Origin: Sphingopyxis sp. FD7
GTDB taxonomy: Bacteria > Pseudomonadota > Alphaproteobacteria > Sphingomonadales > Sphingomonadaceae
Length of the DNA stretch: 64,000 nt
Assembly: GCF_003609835.1 (NCBI RefSeq)
Contig: NZ_AP017898.1
Coordinates: 186,001 to 250,000 of the forward strand
Direction of reading: 5' to 3'
Of this stretch, positions 38,487 to 47,741 are shown piece by piece (the stretch's first letter is position 1; every line of letters starts with the position of its first letter). Under the pieces are notes generated by a model. It saw only the letters and a list, made by a program, of their open reading frames with translations. It made no database searches and was not told the origin of the DNA. Made by a program: the position numbers and the translations under genes.

Positions 38487-39713
38487 ATGACCACCCGTTC
38501 CCCGCTCGCCCCTGCAACCTTCCCCGACCTTCCCGAGATCGCCGGGGTGACGCGCCGCGTCGCGCGGGCGCGTTACAAGGACTGGGACCGCTGCGACCTG
38601 ACTTTCATCGAGCTGGCGCCCGGCACCGCGGTTGCGGGGGTGTTCACGCGCAACGTCTGCTGCTCGTCCGAAGTCGAGCTGGGGCGCGAACAGGTGAAGG
38701 GCGGCGCCGCGCGCGCGCTGATCGTCAATGCGGGCAACAGCAATGCCTTCACCGGCTATCGCGGGCGCGAGGCGGTCGAGGCGATCATGGCGCAGGTCGC
38801 GGACCATCTCGGTTGCGATGCCAGCGAGGTCTTCGTCAGCTCGACCGGGGTGATCGGCGTGCCGTTGCCGAAAGACAAGGCGCGCGCGGGCGTGGCGGCG
38901 GCGCTGACCGCCAAACCCTGTTCGTGGGAAGCGGCGGCCGAAACGATCGGCACCACCGACACCTTTGCCAAGGGATCGACCGCCAGCGCCATCGTTGGCG
39001 ACCGGACCGTCCATGTCGCGGGAATCGTCAAGGGATCGGGGATGATCGCACCCGACATGGCGACCATGCTCGGCTATATCTTTACCGACGCCGCGGTGGC
39101 GCCCGCGCTGTTGCAGGCGATGCTGAGCGAGGCGACCGGCGGGACGTTCAATTCGATTACCGTCGACAGCGACACTTCGACCAGCGACACGGTGCTGCTC
39201 TTTGCGACCGGGCAGGCGGGCAATGCGTTGCTCGCTACCCGCGACGACCCCGGCGCCGACGCGCTTTATGCGGCGATCCGGGGGGTCGCGCTTGACCTCG
39301 CGCATCAGGTGGTGCGCGACGGCGAAGGCGCGTCAAAGTTCATCGAGGTGCAGGTGACCGGCGCGGTGAGCGACGACAGCGCCAGGCGCGTCGCGCTGTC
39401 CATCGCCAATTCGCCGCTGGTCAAGACCGCGATCGCGGGCGAGGACGCGAACTGGGGCCGCGTCGTGATGGCGGTGGGCAAGGCGGGCGAACCCGCCGAC
39501 CGCGACCGCCTGGCGATCCGTTTCGGCGACCATTGGGTGGCGAAGGACGGGCTGCCCGTCGACGGTTATGACGAGGCGCCGGTCGCCGCGCACCTCAAAG
39601 GCCAGGACGTCCGCATCGGCGCCGACCTGGGCCTCGGCGATGGCCGCGCGACGGTGTGGACGTGCGACCTGACGCATGGCTATATCAGCATCAACGCGGA
39701 CTATCGCAGCTGA
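38487..39713 (+). CDS. argJ: Glutamate N-acetyltransferase / amino-acid acetyltransferase
   Basis: A 408-residue proenzyme that recycles the acetyl group between N-acetylornithine and glutamate in arginine synthesis. It self-cleaves between Ala192 and the nucleophile Thr193 in GMIAPDMATMLG. Other signatures are NAGNSNAFTG, SSTGVIG, ITVDSDTSTSDT and the C-terminal THGYISINADYRS. Start ATG 38487; an ATG at 38475 is an alternative. Its stop is immediately followed by the stop of the convergent vapD-like gene. Confidence 0.96.
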   Translation: MTTRSPLAPATFPDLPEIAGVTRRVARARYKDWDRCDLTFIELAPGTAVAGVFTRNVCCSSEVELGREQVKGGAARALIVNAGNSNAFTGYRGREAVEAIMAQVADHLGCDASEVFVSSTGVIGVPLPKDKARAGVAAALTAKPCSWEAAAETIGTTDTFAKGSTASAIVGDRTVHVAGIVKGSGMIAPDMATMLGYIFTDAAVAPALLQAMLSEATGGTFNSITVDSDTSTSDTVLLFATGQAGNALLATRDDPGADALYAAIRGVALDLAHQVVRDGEGASKFIEVQVTGAVSDDSARRVALSIANSPLVKTAIAGEDANWGRVVMAVGKAGEPADRDRLAIRFGDHWVAKDGLPVDGYDEAPVAAHLKGQDVRIGADLGLGDGRATVWTCDLTHGYISINADYRS

Positions 39714-39998
39714 TCAGCCGAGCGCCGGCCCCAGATCGTTATTCTCTTCGATCCGCAACATTCTGATATCCCGAACCGATGGCTGGAACCAGTTGAACTG
39801 ACGTTTCAGCTCCTGAACGGCGAGGACGCAATCAACGGCCGTCACATTCTCGTTGCCGAAGTAGGTCGATCCCTGCTGCCAGTCGAATCCCCGCACTTCG
39901 AGAACCCGCCGCACGTCGGCATAGGCGTTCCGCCAAGACGCATTGGGGTAGGTTTGTTCGAGCGTAGTGGTATCGAGGTCAAAAACGATCGCATACAT
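39714..39998 (-). CDS. vapD: VapD-like protein (Cas2-like fold ribonuclease family)
   Basis: A 94-residue protein of the virulence-associated protein D family. It opens MYAIVFDLDTTTLEQTYPN, has GFDWQQGSTYFGNE in the middle and SVRDIRMLRIEENNDL near the end, all typical of VapD. The family has a Cas2-like ferredoxin fold and several members cleave mRNA. GGGAGGGGG precedes the ATG. By my count the gene is about 56 percent GC, clearly below its neighbours, which suggests acquisition. No VapX or other antitoxin partner is visible. It sits between argJ and trxA, adjoining the argJ stop. Confidence 0.88.
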   Translation of the reverse strand: MYAIVFDLDTTTLEQTYPNASWRNAYADVRRVLEVRGFDWQQGSTYFGNENVTAVDCVLAVQELKRQFNWFQPSVRDIRMLRIEENNDLGPALG

Positions 39999-40087
39999 GC
40001 TGGTTCCCCCTCCCGCACGACGCGGGCCAAACCGATTATGTCCGATTGGCACGTTCATGGGGAGGAGAAGTAACCGGAATGAACCGA

Positions 40088-40411
40088 TTAGACCAGAGCG
40101 CTTTCGAGCCAGCCCTTGAGCGCGCTTTTCGGCGCCGCGCCGACCTTGGTGTCGGCGACCTCGCCGTTCTTGAACAGGATCATCGTCGGGATGCCGCGCA
40201 CCCCATATTTGCTCGGCGCGTCGGGATGGTCGTCGATGTTGAGCTTGGCGATGACGACCTTGCCCGCGAGCTCGTCCGAAATCTCTTCGAGCGCGGGGCC
40301 GATCATCTTGCAGGGACCGCACCATTCGGCCCAGAAATCGACAAGCACGGGGGTGTCGCTGTCGAGCACATCCGCCTGGAAGCTCGCGTCGGTGATGGCT
40401 TTGGTACCCAT
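40088..40411 (-). CDS. trxA: Thioredoxin
   Basis: A 107-residue cytosolic thiol reductant with active site WCGPC (Cys31, Cys34) and the cis-proline loop GIPTMILF. Normal length and start. It is reduced by TrxB (27753) and in turn feeds DsbD (21191). It lies 33 bp downstream of addA in the same direction, the usual alphaproteobacterial addB-addA-trxA arrangement. Confidence 0.98.
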   Translation of the reverse strand: MGTKAITDASFQADVLDSDTPVLVDFWAEWCGPCKMIGPALEEISDELAGKVVIAKLNIDDHPDAPSKYGVRGIPTMILFKNGEVADTKVGAAPKSALKGWLESALV

Positions 40412-40444
40412 GGTCTGAACTCCTGAAACTCGGTCGAGGCCAAG

Positions 40445-43400
40445 CTAAGGCGTCGACGCGTCCGGCTCAAGGGCCGAGCCCGGCAAATTCGCCTTGGTTG
40501 CCAGCAAGCCGGGCTTGTGCGCGTCGAGCAGTGCGTCACCGAGCGCAATCAGCCGCGGCGCCGCGGTATAGAGCAGCGCCGCCGCGACGTTCCGCCCCGG
40601 AAAAATCACCCGCAGCGCATCGCGATACGCCGCCATCTGGCGCAGATAGGCGGGCTGGACCTCGGCCGCGCTTCCGGGGACGTGGCGCCCGGTCTTGAAG
40701 TCGATCACCGTCACGGCATCGGCGGTGACCAGCAGCCGGTCGACGATTCCGGCGACCACGACCCCATCGACGACGGCCGACAGCGGCACTTCGGCGAGCG
40801 ATCCCGGCCCGAACAGCGGCGCGTGCGCGGGATCGTCCAGCACCGCCAGCACTTCGTCGATCATCGCCGCGCGCGCGCGCTCGTCCAGCGACGACGCCTG
40901 CGCGGCCAGCCAGCGCAGCGCCGCGGCGCGGCGACGATCGGGGGCGACGGGCGGCAACCGCTCGAACAGCGCGTGGAGCAGCAGGCCGCGCGTCACTGCG
41001 GCGGCGCGCTCCCCCCCCTGCGGCGGCGCGGTGACATCATCCTCGCCCAGCGCCGACGGGGCGAGCGGGCGCGGCGGACGCGCCTCATCGGGAGCCATGC
41101 GGTGCAGCCAATCGGGCAGGGGCGCCGCCCCGCGCGCCGCCGCTTTCGCCTTTTTCGCCTGCGGCGCCCAGCGCCCGGCGTTGACGCGGTGAACGCGGCG
41201 GCGGCCCCAGATGGCGCCGCCATCTTCCCAGTCGCGCCCCAGCCGGTCGAGCGCGCCCGATACCGCGCTATGCCAGCTCGACTCGGGAACGCTGCGCTCG
41301 GCGGTCCTGGTCACGCCGGCGACCACCAGAATCTCTTCGGCGCGGGTCATCGCGACATAGAAGAGTCGCCAATGCTCCTCGTCCGCCGCCGCCCTGGCCC
41401 TGGCATGGGCATCGGCCAGCGCGCCGTGCCGCTCGTCGGCGCCGACCGGATAGACGGGCAGTTTTTCCCACGCCGCGACATCGACGGTGAAGGGGCGATG
41501 GCCAAAGGCCGCGTCGTCGGTCGCATCGGCGAGGATCACGATCGGCGCCTGCAAACCTTTCGAGCCGTGGACGGTCATCACGCGCACGACGTCGCTGCGC
41601 GCCTCGGTCTGGCGCTTGATGTCGGCGGCGCTGCCCTCGATCTCGGCGAGGAAACCGAGCAGCGAGACGGTCTTGCGCGACTCGAACGCCAGCGCCTGAT
41701 TCAGCAGCTCGTCGATCGGGTCGCGCGCCTCGCGCCCCAGCCGCGCGTAAAGCTTGCGCCGTCCGTCGATCGGGCCGGAGAGGATGGTTTCGAGGAAGCG
41801 GAACGGCGTCGTATAGTCGGCCATCGCGAGCAATCGGCCGAGCGCCTCCATCGTCGCGGGCGGCATGGCGTCGCGATGCGCGCGCAGATGCGCCCACAGC
41901 GAGGTGCGGCCGCGATCCCGCGTGCGATCATATAGTTCGTCCTGTGTCCAGCCGATCAGCGGCGACACGAGCAGCGCGGCGAGGTTGAGGTCGTCGTGCG
42001 GCTGTACCGCAAAGCGCATCGCCGCCATCAGATCCTGCACGCCGAGCGGCTGCGTCAATGCGAAGCGGTCGACCCCCGCGACGGGGACATGCAGCGCCTG
42101 CAAACGCGCGACGATCCGCGCCGCCAGATCGCGACGGCGGCGCACGAGGATCATCACGTCGCCCGGCGCGACGGGGCGGCCGTCCTTGCCGTTCGCGATC
42201 CAGTCCTGCACTTCGGCGGCGATCGCCTTTGCGAGCCGCATGCTCGCGGGATCGCGCGCGGGTGCGGTGGCATGGCCGCCATCCCCGGCCGCGTCGTCGG
42301 CCTCCTCGGCCGCGTCCAGCGCCTTGCCGACCGGCAGCGGCTCCCACAGCTCGACCTGCCCGGCGTGCGCGTCGCGGTAGGGACGGTGCGGCGGCTCCTT
42401 TCCGTCGAGCCCCATCAGCGCGGCGCCGCCCGCCGCGAGCCAGGCATCGGCGACCTCGAGCACCGCGGGGGTCGACCGATAGTTGGAAATCAGATCGACC
42501 GCCTCGAAATCCTGCCCCGCGCGTTCGCCAAGCGCATGAAAAAGGTCGCGTGCGCTGGCAAAGGCCCTGGGATCGGTGCCCTGAAAGCCAAAGATCGCCT
42601 GTTTTCGGTCGCCGACGGTGAACAGGGTGCGCGCGCGTTCGATGTCGTCGCCGTGCACCGCGAAAAACTCTTCGGCGAGCGACAGGACGATTCCCCATTG
42701 GCGCATGTTCGTGTCCTGCGCCTCGTCGACCAATATATGATCGGTGCGCTGGTCGAGCTTGAAGCGCACCCATTCGCCAAAGCCGCTGACGCGCAGCAGC
42801 GAACTCGCAAGGGTGATGAGGTCGTCGAAATCGGCAAGCCCCTGGTCGCGCTTGGCGAGCGCATAGGCTTCGGCGAAGCGGCCGCCAAGCTTCCACGCCG
42901 CCGCCAGCTCGTCGGCGACGCGCATCGCCGTCGCGGTCCCGCGCAGCGCCGACGCCGCCTCGACAATCCGCACCGCGCTGTCGACGCAGTCGGTCATCCG
43001 GCCCTTGTCGCCCGCGAAATCGGCACTCAGATTGCCCTTGCCGGTCAGGAAACAACCGATGAGTTCGTCCAGCATCGCGGCGCGCGCCGCCGCATCGCCC
43101 ATCATCCAGCCGACCATGACGTCCGAACAGGCGAGCCCGGTCTTCGTCCCCCACGCAGCGCCGCTCGCCGCCACCGCCTTGATATCCGCGTCGGCGATCG
43201 CGCCCCCGGCAAGCTGGTCGATCGTCCACGCATCGGGCTCGCCGCCGGGCAGGTCAAAGGCGGCGCGCAGATCGTGCGCCGCAGGCGGCAGCAGCGCCCC
43301 CGGCCCCCCGAACACCGACGCGCAGCGCGACAGAAAGCCGATCGCCGCGTCGGGGCCGAGCCGCTGCGCCAGCGCGGCGGCCGCCGCGCGCAGCGCCGCC

Positions 43401-43945
43401 TGCTCCTCGCCCGGCGCGTCGAGCAGGTCGCCGAGCACCCGTCGCTGAAGCGCGCCCGCCTCATCCTCCTCGATCGCGCGAAAGCCGGGAAGCAGCTTTG
43501 CCTCGAGGGGAAAGCTCGCAAGCAGCGTCTGGCAGAAACTGTGGATCGTCTGGACGCGGATCGCGCCGCCGGGGCTGTCGATCACGGTCGCGAACAGGGC
43601 GCGCGCGCGGGCGATCAGCGCGGGCACGCCCTCGTCATAGCCGAGCAGGTTGAGGTCGATGCCGAGCGCCTGGAGGTCGAGCCGCAAATCGCGTTCGTCC
43701 ATCCGCACCCACATCGCCAGCCGTTCGTGGATGCGATGCGCCATTTCGGCGGCGCCCGCCCTGGTGAAGGTGATGCACAGGATCGCCTCGGGCGATACGC
43801 CATCGAGCAGCAGACGCAGCACGCGCGCCGACAGCACCTGCGTCTTGCCCGTCCCCGCCGACGCGCCGAGCCAGACGTGGCGCGCGGGATCGGCGGCGGC
43901 GCGCTGATGCGGATCGAGCGTCGCGAGCGGCGCGGGGCGGGTCAT
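40445..43945 (-). CDS. addA: Double-strand break repair helicase-nuclease AddA
   Basis: A 1166-residue UvrD-like helicase with a C-terminal nuclease, partner of AddB in the RecBCD-equivalent that processes double-strand breaks for RecA. Walker A is WLGASAGTGKTQVLSARVLRLL, motif II is HILVDEAQDTNMRQW, later helicase motifs include MTVHGSKGLQAPIV, and the nuclease motif is VIDFKTGRHVPG with QMAAYRDAL. The ATG overlaps the addB stop (ATGA). Full length for the alphaproteobacterial subfamily. Confidence 0.96.
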   Translation of the reverse strand: MTRPAPLATLDPHQRAAADPARHVWLGASAGTGKTQVLSARVLRLLLDGVSPEAILCITFTRAGAAEMAHRIHERLAMWVRMDERDLRLDLQALGIDLNLLGYDEGVPALIARARALFATVIDSPGGAIRVQTIHSFCQTLLASFPLEAKLLPGFRAIEEDEAGALQRRVLGDLLDAPGEEQAALRAAAAALAQRLGPDAAIGFLSRCASVFGGPGALLPPAAHDLRAAFDLPGGEPDAWTIDQLAGGAIADADIKAVAASGAAWGTKTGLACSDVMVGWMMGDAAARAAMLDELIGCFLTGKGNLSADFAGDKGRMTDCVDSAVRIVEAASALRGTATAMRVADELAAAWKLGGRFAEAYALAKRDQGLADFDDLITLASSLLRVSGFGEWVRFKLDQRTDHILVDEAQDTNMRQWGIVLSLAEEFFAVHGDDIERARTLFTVGDRKQAIFGFQGTDPRAFASARDLFHALGERAGQDFEAVDLISNYRSTPAVLEVADAWLAAGGAALMGLDGKEPPHRPYRDAHAGQVELWEPLPVGKALDAAEEADDAAGDGGHATAPARDPASMRLAKAIAAEVQDWIANGKDGRPVAPGDVMILVRRRRDLAARIVARLQALHVPVAGVDRFALTQPLGVQDLMAAMRFAVQPHDDLNLAALLVSPLIGWTQDELYDRTRDRGRTSLWAHLRAHRDAMPPATMEALGRLLAMADYTTPFRFLETILSGPIDGRRKLYARLGREARDPIDELLNQALAFESRKTVSLLGFLAEIEGSAADIKRQTEARSDVVRVMTVHGSKGLQAPIVILADATDDAAFGHRPFTVDVAAWEKLPVYPVGADERHGALADAHARARAAADEEHWRLFYVAMTRAEEILVVAGVTRTAERSVPESSWHSAVSGALDRLGRDWEDGGAIWGRRRVHRVNAGRWAPQAKKAKAAARGAAPLPDWLHRMAPDEARPPRPLAPSALGEDDVTAPPQGGERAAAVTRGLLLHALFERLPPVAPDRRRAAALRWLAAQASSLDERARAAMIDEVLAVLDDPAHAPLFGPGSLAEVPLSAVVDGVVVAGIVDRLLVTADAVTVIDFKTGRHVPGSAAEVQPAYLRQMAAYRDALRVIFPGRNVAAALLYTAAPRLIALGDALLDAHKPGLLATKANLPGSALEPDASTP

Positions 43946-46920
43946 ATATCATCCTCGCCGCGCCCGAACCATTCGTCGCGGCGCATCAGCTGGTCGTAAT
44001 CGCCGTAAGTCGAGCTGTCCCCCGGCGCAAAGGGCGCATCGCCGAACAGAAATCGCCGGGCCAGATCGGCGAGCGCGCCGGCGGCATGATCGACCGCCTC
44101 CGCAGCGCTTTTGAGGTCGCTGCGCGGGCCATAGGTCGATGAGATCCGGCCCGCGCCGCCCGCCTTGCGGTCGGGCCGCAGGCTCCAATACTCCAGGGCG
44201 GCGACGTCGGCCGCATCGACCCCCTTCATCCCACCCCGCCGCGCGATCAGGCCAAGCAGTCCGAGCTGGTTGTCGAGCCTGTCGAACGCCGCCCTGGCGC
44301 TCGGCGCTCCGCCCGTCTTGTAATCGACGATCGCGAGGCGTCCGTCGGGCATCCGGTCGACGCGGTCGGCCTTGCCGCTGAGCGTGACGCCATCGAGCGC
44401 GATCTCGCCCCACGCCTCGGCCTTCAGCGCGGTGCGGCCCTCGGCCTCGATCAGTTGCCGCGCCGCCCAGCGCAGCGCGGGTTCGATGCGCGGCAGCCAG
44501 AAGGCGCGCGCGATCGCGTCGAGCGCGGGATCGTCGCGCAGCGCCGCCAGTTCGGCCTCGAACGCCGCCGCGCCCGCCCCCGCGCGCACCCATCGTTCAA
44601 ACAGCGCATGGACCCGCGTGCCGCGCCAGCGTGGATCGGGCGCGGCGCTGAGCGGTGCGAGCGGCGACAGGCCGAGAATCTGGTTGGCATAATAGGCAAA
44701 GGGATCGCGGGCGAGCCGGTCCACCGCGGTGACGCTGATCCGCCGCGGGCGCCGGTCGGCGGGCGGCGCGGGGCGGGGCTTTGCGACCGGCTGCGCCGCA
44801 CCCGCGGGCAGGTCGATGCGCGCGGCGAGCTCGGTCAGCGGCACGCCGTCCGGCGCGGGCTGCGGAAGTTCGCCCGCCAGCGCCGCCAGCCGCAGCCAGA
44901 AGCGCGAGGCGACCGCCGGGTCGCCGCCGCTGCGCAAAGCGCGCGTCACGACGATTTCGCCCGCCCCCAGCGCCCCGGCGAAATCGTGCGCCGCCATTCC
45001 CTGCTGCCGCTCGGCGGCGGGCAGGCCTATCAGGCGGCGAATGCCGGGCGCGAGCCAGGGGTCGGGCTGCGTCGCGGGTGGCCATCGCCCTTCGTCAAGG
45101 CCGCCAAGGATCATCAGGTCGGCGCGCTGGAGCCGTGCTTCGAGCAGCCCCCAGATGAACAGCCGGGGGTGCCCACCATAGGGCGGGCGGACGCTCGCCT
45201 CGCCGAGCAACTGGCCGAGCATGGCGGGAAAATCGGCGGGGTCGATGCGCGCCGGACCCGCGCCGCGCGCGAGCGCCCAGCGGTCGAACAGCTCGGCGAG
45301 CGTCCGCCCCGCCGGCCCCGTCCACACCGCCTCGCCGGTCAGCCATTCGAGCCCCTCTCGCAACGCCGAAAGCAGGCAATCGGGCGCCACCGGCGGTCCC
45401 GCGAAGGGCGCGAGCATGGGAGCGAAGGCCGCGCTTATGTCCTGCCACCACGGCGTCAGTTCGGCGGCGAGCGCATGACCGCGCGCGTCGCGATCGGCGG
45501 CGAGCGTAGCGATCCGCGCCGACACGCCCGCCCAGCCAGGTGCGAGCCCCGGTTCGCGCAGCAGCAGATCGAGCCGCCGCACCGCGTCGAGCCAGGCGGT
45601 GCGCCCTTCGCCCTTGCGGACGAGCGGGTGCGCGAGCAGCGCGATCAGCGCAACCGGATCGAAATCCGCCGCCAGTTCGGCGAGCAGCAGCGCAAGCGCG
45701 CCGGGTGGCGTGCGCGCCAGCGGCTGGCCCGCGCTGTCGTCGACGGCGATCCCCCAGCGCGCGAGCGCGGCGGCGACGCGCTCGGCCAGCGCGCGGTCAG
45801 GCGTGACCAGCGCCGCGGTGCGCCCCGGCGTTTCGATCGCGTGGCGCATCAGCAGCGCGATCCCCTGCGCCTCCTGCGCGTCGTCGGCAAAGGTCGCGCC
45901 CGCGATCCCGGCGGTCGCGGGCTTGAGGTCGCCCGCCGCCTGCCACTGCGCGGTATAGTCGGCGGGCGCGAAGAGCAGCGAAACGAAGGGCGTGCGCGCC
46001 TCCGGGCCGTCGAAGGGCGAGGACGCCTCCCATCCGGCAACCTCTTCGCGCGCAACGCCCATGCGGTCGAGCAGCAGCTTCAGATGATATTGCGGATGCG
46101 TTTCCAGCGGGCGCGCCGCATGGTCGGCATCGCGTCCGGTTGGACCCAGCGCGTCCCATTCCGCCGTCGCCATGGCGGTGTCGAGGCCGGGGAGCACGAC
46201 CATGCCGCGCGCCATGTCGGCGACGGCGCGCAGCAGCCGCGCGACCGCGGGCGCAGCGGTTGTGACACCCGCCGCGACGACGAAAGGCGCGGGCGGCGCC
46301 GCTCGCCATGCGGCCGCCACGCGGTCGAGCAGCGCATTGCGACGCGCGGCGCGGTCGATATGTCCCGTCGCCGCGAGCACATCGGGCCAATGATCGACGA
46401 GCAGCCGCAGCCGCGCGAGCGAAGCGCGCCAATGGTCGGCAAAGGCGCCGAGGTCGAGGTCGACGAGCGCCGACGCCGGAATCTCCTCATAATGAAGCTG
46501 GTCGATCACGCGCGCCAGGCCGCCCGCGAGCTGAAAGGCGGCGGCCCCCGTCACCGGCGGTTCGCCGTCCGGCGTGTATCGCTCGATCAGTTCGGCGAGC
46601 AGCAGGCGCCGCCGCAGCGGCTCGATCGCGGGTGGCAGCGGCGCTTCGATGTCGATCGCATCGAGCGCGACCGCCACTGATTCGTCAAGGTCGGCGTCGC
46701 CGATCACGACCAGCCGCGGCATCAGCAGCCCCGCGCCGCCTGCGCGGACGAAGGCGGCCTGCACCGCACTGCGTGCGCGGTTGCTCGGCAGCAGTATGAT
46801 GCCTTCGGCCAGCCCCAGCGCACTGCCCGCAAAGCGGTCGATCAGACCGGCGGCGAGCGCGTCCGCGAAGGCCCGGTGGACGGGAATGGAAAAGAGGGTG
46901 GGGTGGCTTGATGCAGCCAT
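43942..46920 (-). CDS. addB: Double-strand break repair protein AddB
   Basis: A 992-residue inactivated-helicase subunit with a C-terminal nuclease. The N-terminal segment IILLPSNRARSAVQAAFV matches AddB, and the nuclease motif is LAIVDYKTGGAPSARAAFDRLDNQLGLLGLI. It lacks a Walker A, as is usual for alphaproteobacterial AddB. I start at the ATG at 46920 (MAASSHPTLFSIPVHRAF). The frame stays open upstream to 47019, but that part is just the palindromic repeat at 46931 read as protein. murU lies upstream, with the repeat between. Confidence 0.93.
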   Translation of the reverse strand: MAASSHPTLFSIPVHRAFADALAAGLIDRFAGSALGLAEGIILLPSNRARSAVQAAFVRAGGAGLLMPRLVVIGDADLDESVAVALDAIDIEAPLPPAIEPLRRRLLLAELIERYTPDGEPPVTGAAAFQLAGGLARVIDQLHYEEIPASALVDLDLGAFADHWRASLARLRLLVDHWPDVLAATGHIDRAARRNALLDRVAAAWRAAPPAPFVVAAGVTTAAPAVARLLRAVADMARGMVVLPGLDTAMATAEWDALGPTGRDADHAARPLETHPQYHLKLLLDRMGVAREEVAGWEASSPFDGPEARTPFVSLLFAPADYTAQWQAAGDLKPATAGIAGATFADDAQEAQGIALLMRHAIETPGRTAALVTPDRALAERVAAALARWGIAVDDSAGQPLARTPPGALALLLAELAADFDPVALIALLAHPLVRKGEGRTAWLDAVRRLDLLLREPGLAPGWAGVSARIATLAADRDARGHALAAELTPWWQDISAAFAPMLAPFAGPPVAPDCLLSALREGLEWLTGEAVWTGPAGRTLAELFDRWALARGAGPARIDPADFPAMLGQLLGEASVRPPYGGHPRLFIWGLLEARLQRADLMILGGLDEGRWPPATQPDPWLAPGIRRLIGLPAAERQQGMAAHDFAGALGAGEIVVTRALRSGGDPAVASRFWLRLAALAGELPQPAPDGVPLTELAARIDLPAGAAQPVAKPRPAPPADRRPRRISVTAVDRLARDPFAYYANQILGLSPLAPLSAAPDPRWRGTRVHALFERWVRAGAGAAAFEAELAALRDDPALDAIARAFWLPRIEPALRWAARQLIEAEGRTALKAEAWGEIALDGVTLSGKADRVDRMPDGRLAIVDYKTGGAPSARAAFDRLDNQLGLLGLIARRGGMKGVDAADVAALEYWSLRPDRKAGGAGRISSTYGPRSDLKSAAEAVDHAAGALADLARRFLFGDAPFAPGDSSTYGDYDQLMRRDEWFGRGEDDI

Positions 46921-46930
46921 TTTATTCCCT

Positions 46931-47009
46931 CGTCTTTCCGGCGAAGGCCGGGATCGCGCCCTCCCGCCTCGACGTAGCGGCGAGTTCCCGGCCTTCGCCG
47001 GGATGGCGG
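46931..47009. repeat. REP-like palindrome, CGTCATCCCGGC family
   Basis: CGTCTTTCCGGCGAAGGCCG pairs with CCCGGCCTTCGCCGGGATGG. It lies between addB and murU and is open in the addB frame. Confidence 0.7.
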
Positions 47010-47015
47010 ATTGGA

Positions 47016-47741
47016 TCAAACCTCACTCAACGCCGCTTCGGTCGGCGCGATCGCTGCCGGTGTGCCGACGTCGAACCATTGCCCCATGTGCGACAGACCG
47101 TAAAGCCGCCCCGCCGCGATCGCGCGGTCCCACAATATGTTGGTCGAAAAGGGGCCTTCGGGTGCGTCGTCCAGCAAGCGCCGCGAAATCAGCTGGATAC
47201 CGGTATAGACGAAGGGCGCGATCCGCCCCGGCTTGCGCCGCGACAGCCGACCCGCGGGGTCCATGTGGAAATCGCCGCGCCCGCGATGTCCCGTCGCGCT
47301 CGCCTGCCGGACGACGAGCAGCAGCGCGTCCATCCGCTCGCCGTCCCAGTGGCGCGCGAGGTGGCGGATGCTGTCCTGCGGCCCGTCGGTCCAGATATTG
47401 TCGCTGTTGACGACCAGGATCGGATCGCCGGTGAGCAGCGGCAGCGCCTTGACCATGCCGCCGCCGGTTTCGAGCAGCTGCGCGCGCTCGTCCGACACGG
47501 CGATGGTGAAGCGGCGCTGCTGCTTGGCGAGATGCGCCTCCAGCGCATCGGCGAGATAATGGACGTTGACGACGACATGGCCGATCCCCGCCGCTTCGAT
47601 CCGGTCGAGGCTGTGGTCGATCAGCGGCTTGCCGGCGACGCGCACCAGCGGCTTGGGCCGCGTCGCGGTCAAGGGGCGCATTCTTTTGCCGAGCCCGGCC
47701 GCCAGCACCATCGCGCTTTCGATCGTCGCCGTCACGTCCAT
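47016..47741 (-). CDS. murU: N-acetylmuramate alpha-1-phosphate uridylyltransferase
   Basis: A 241-residue nucleotidyltransferase. The signature MVLAAGLGKRMRPLTATRPKPLVRVAGKPLIDHSLDR holds the nucleotide loop and catalytic Lys; VVNSDNIW carries the metal-binding Asp. In the AmgK-MurU recycling route it forms UDP-MurNAc from MurNAc-1-phosphate and bypasses early, fosfomycin-sensitive peptidoglycan steps. The pairing with amgK (10-bp overlap) makes this more likely than a generic mannose or glucose nucleotidyltransferase. Start ATG 47741. Confidence 0.9.
   Translation of the reverse strand: MDVTATIESAMVLAAGLGKRMRPLTATRPKPLVRVAGKPLIDHSLDRIEAAGIGHVVVNVHYLADALEAHLAKQQRRFTIAVSDERAQLLETGGGMVKALPLLTGDPILVVNSDNIWTDGPQDSIRHLARHWDGERMDALLLVVRQASATGHRGRGDFHMDPAGRLSRRKPGRIAPFVYTGIQLISRRLLDDAPEGPFSTNILWDRAIAAGRLYGLSHMGQWFDVGTPAAIAPTEAALSEV

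Noticed and set aside
39714..39998. vapD as part of a toxin-antitoxin pair
   Set aside because: No antitoxin-like small gene is found on either side; neighbours are argJ and trxA.
46921..47019. N-terminal extension of AddB by 33 residues
   Set aside because: The extension is the translation of a REP-like repeat; the ATG at 46920 matches the family start.
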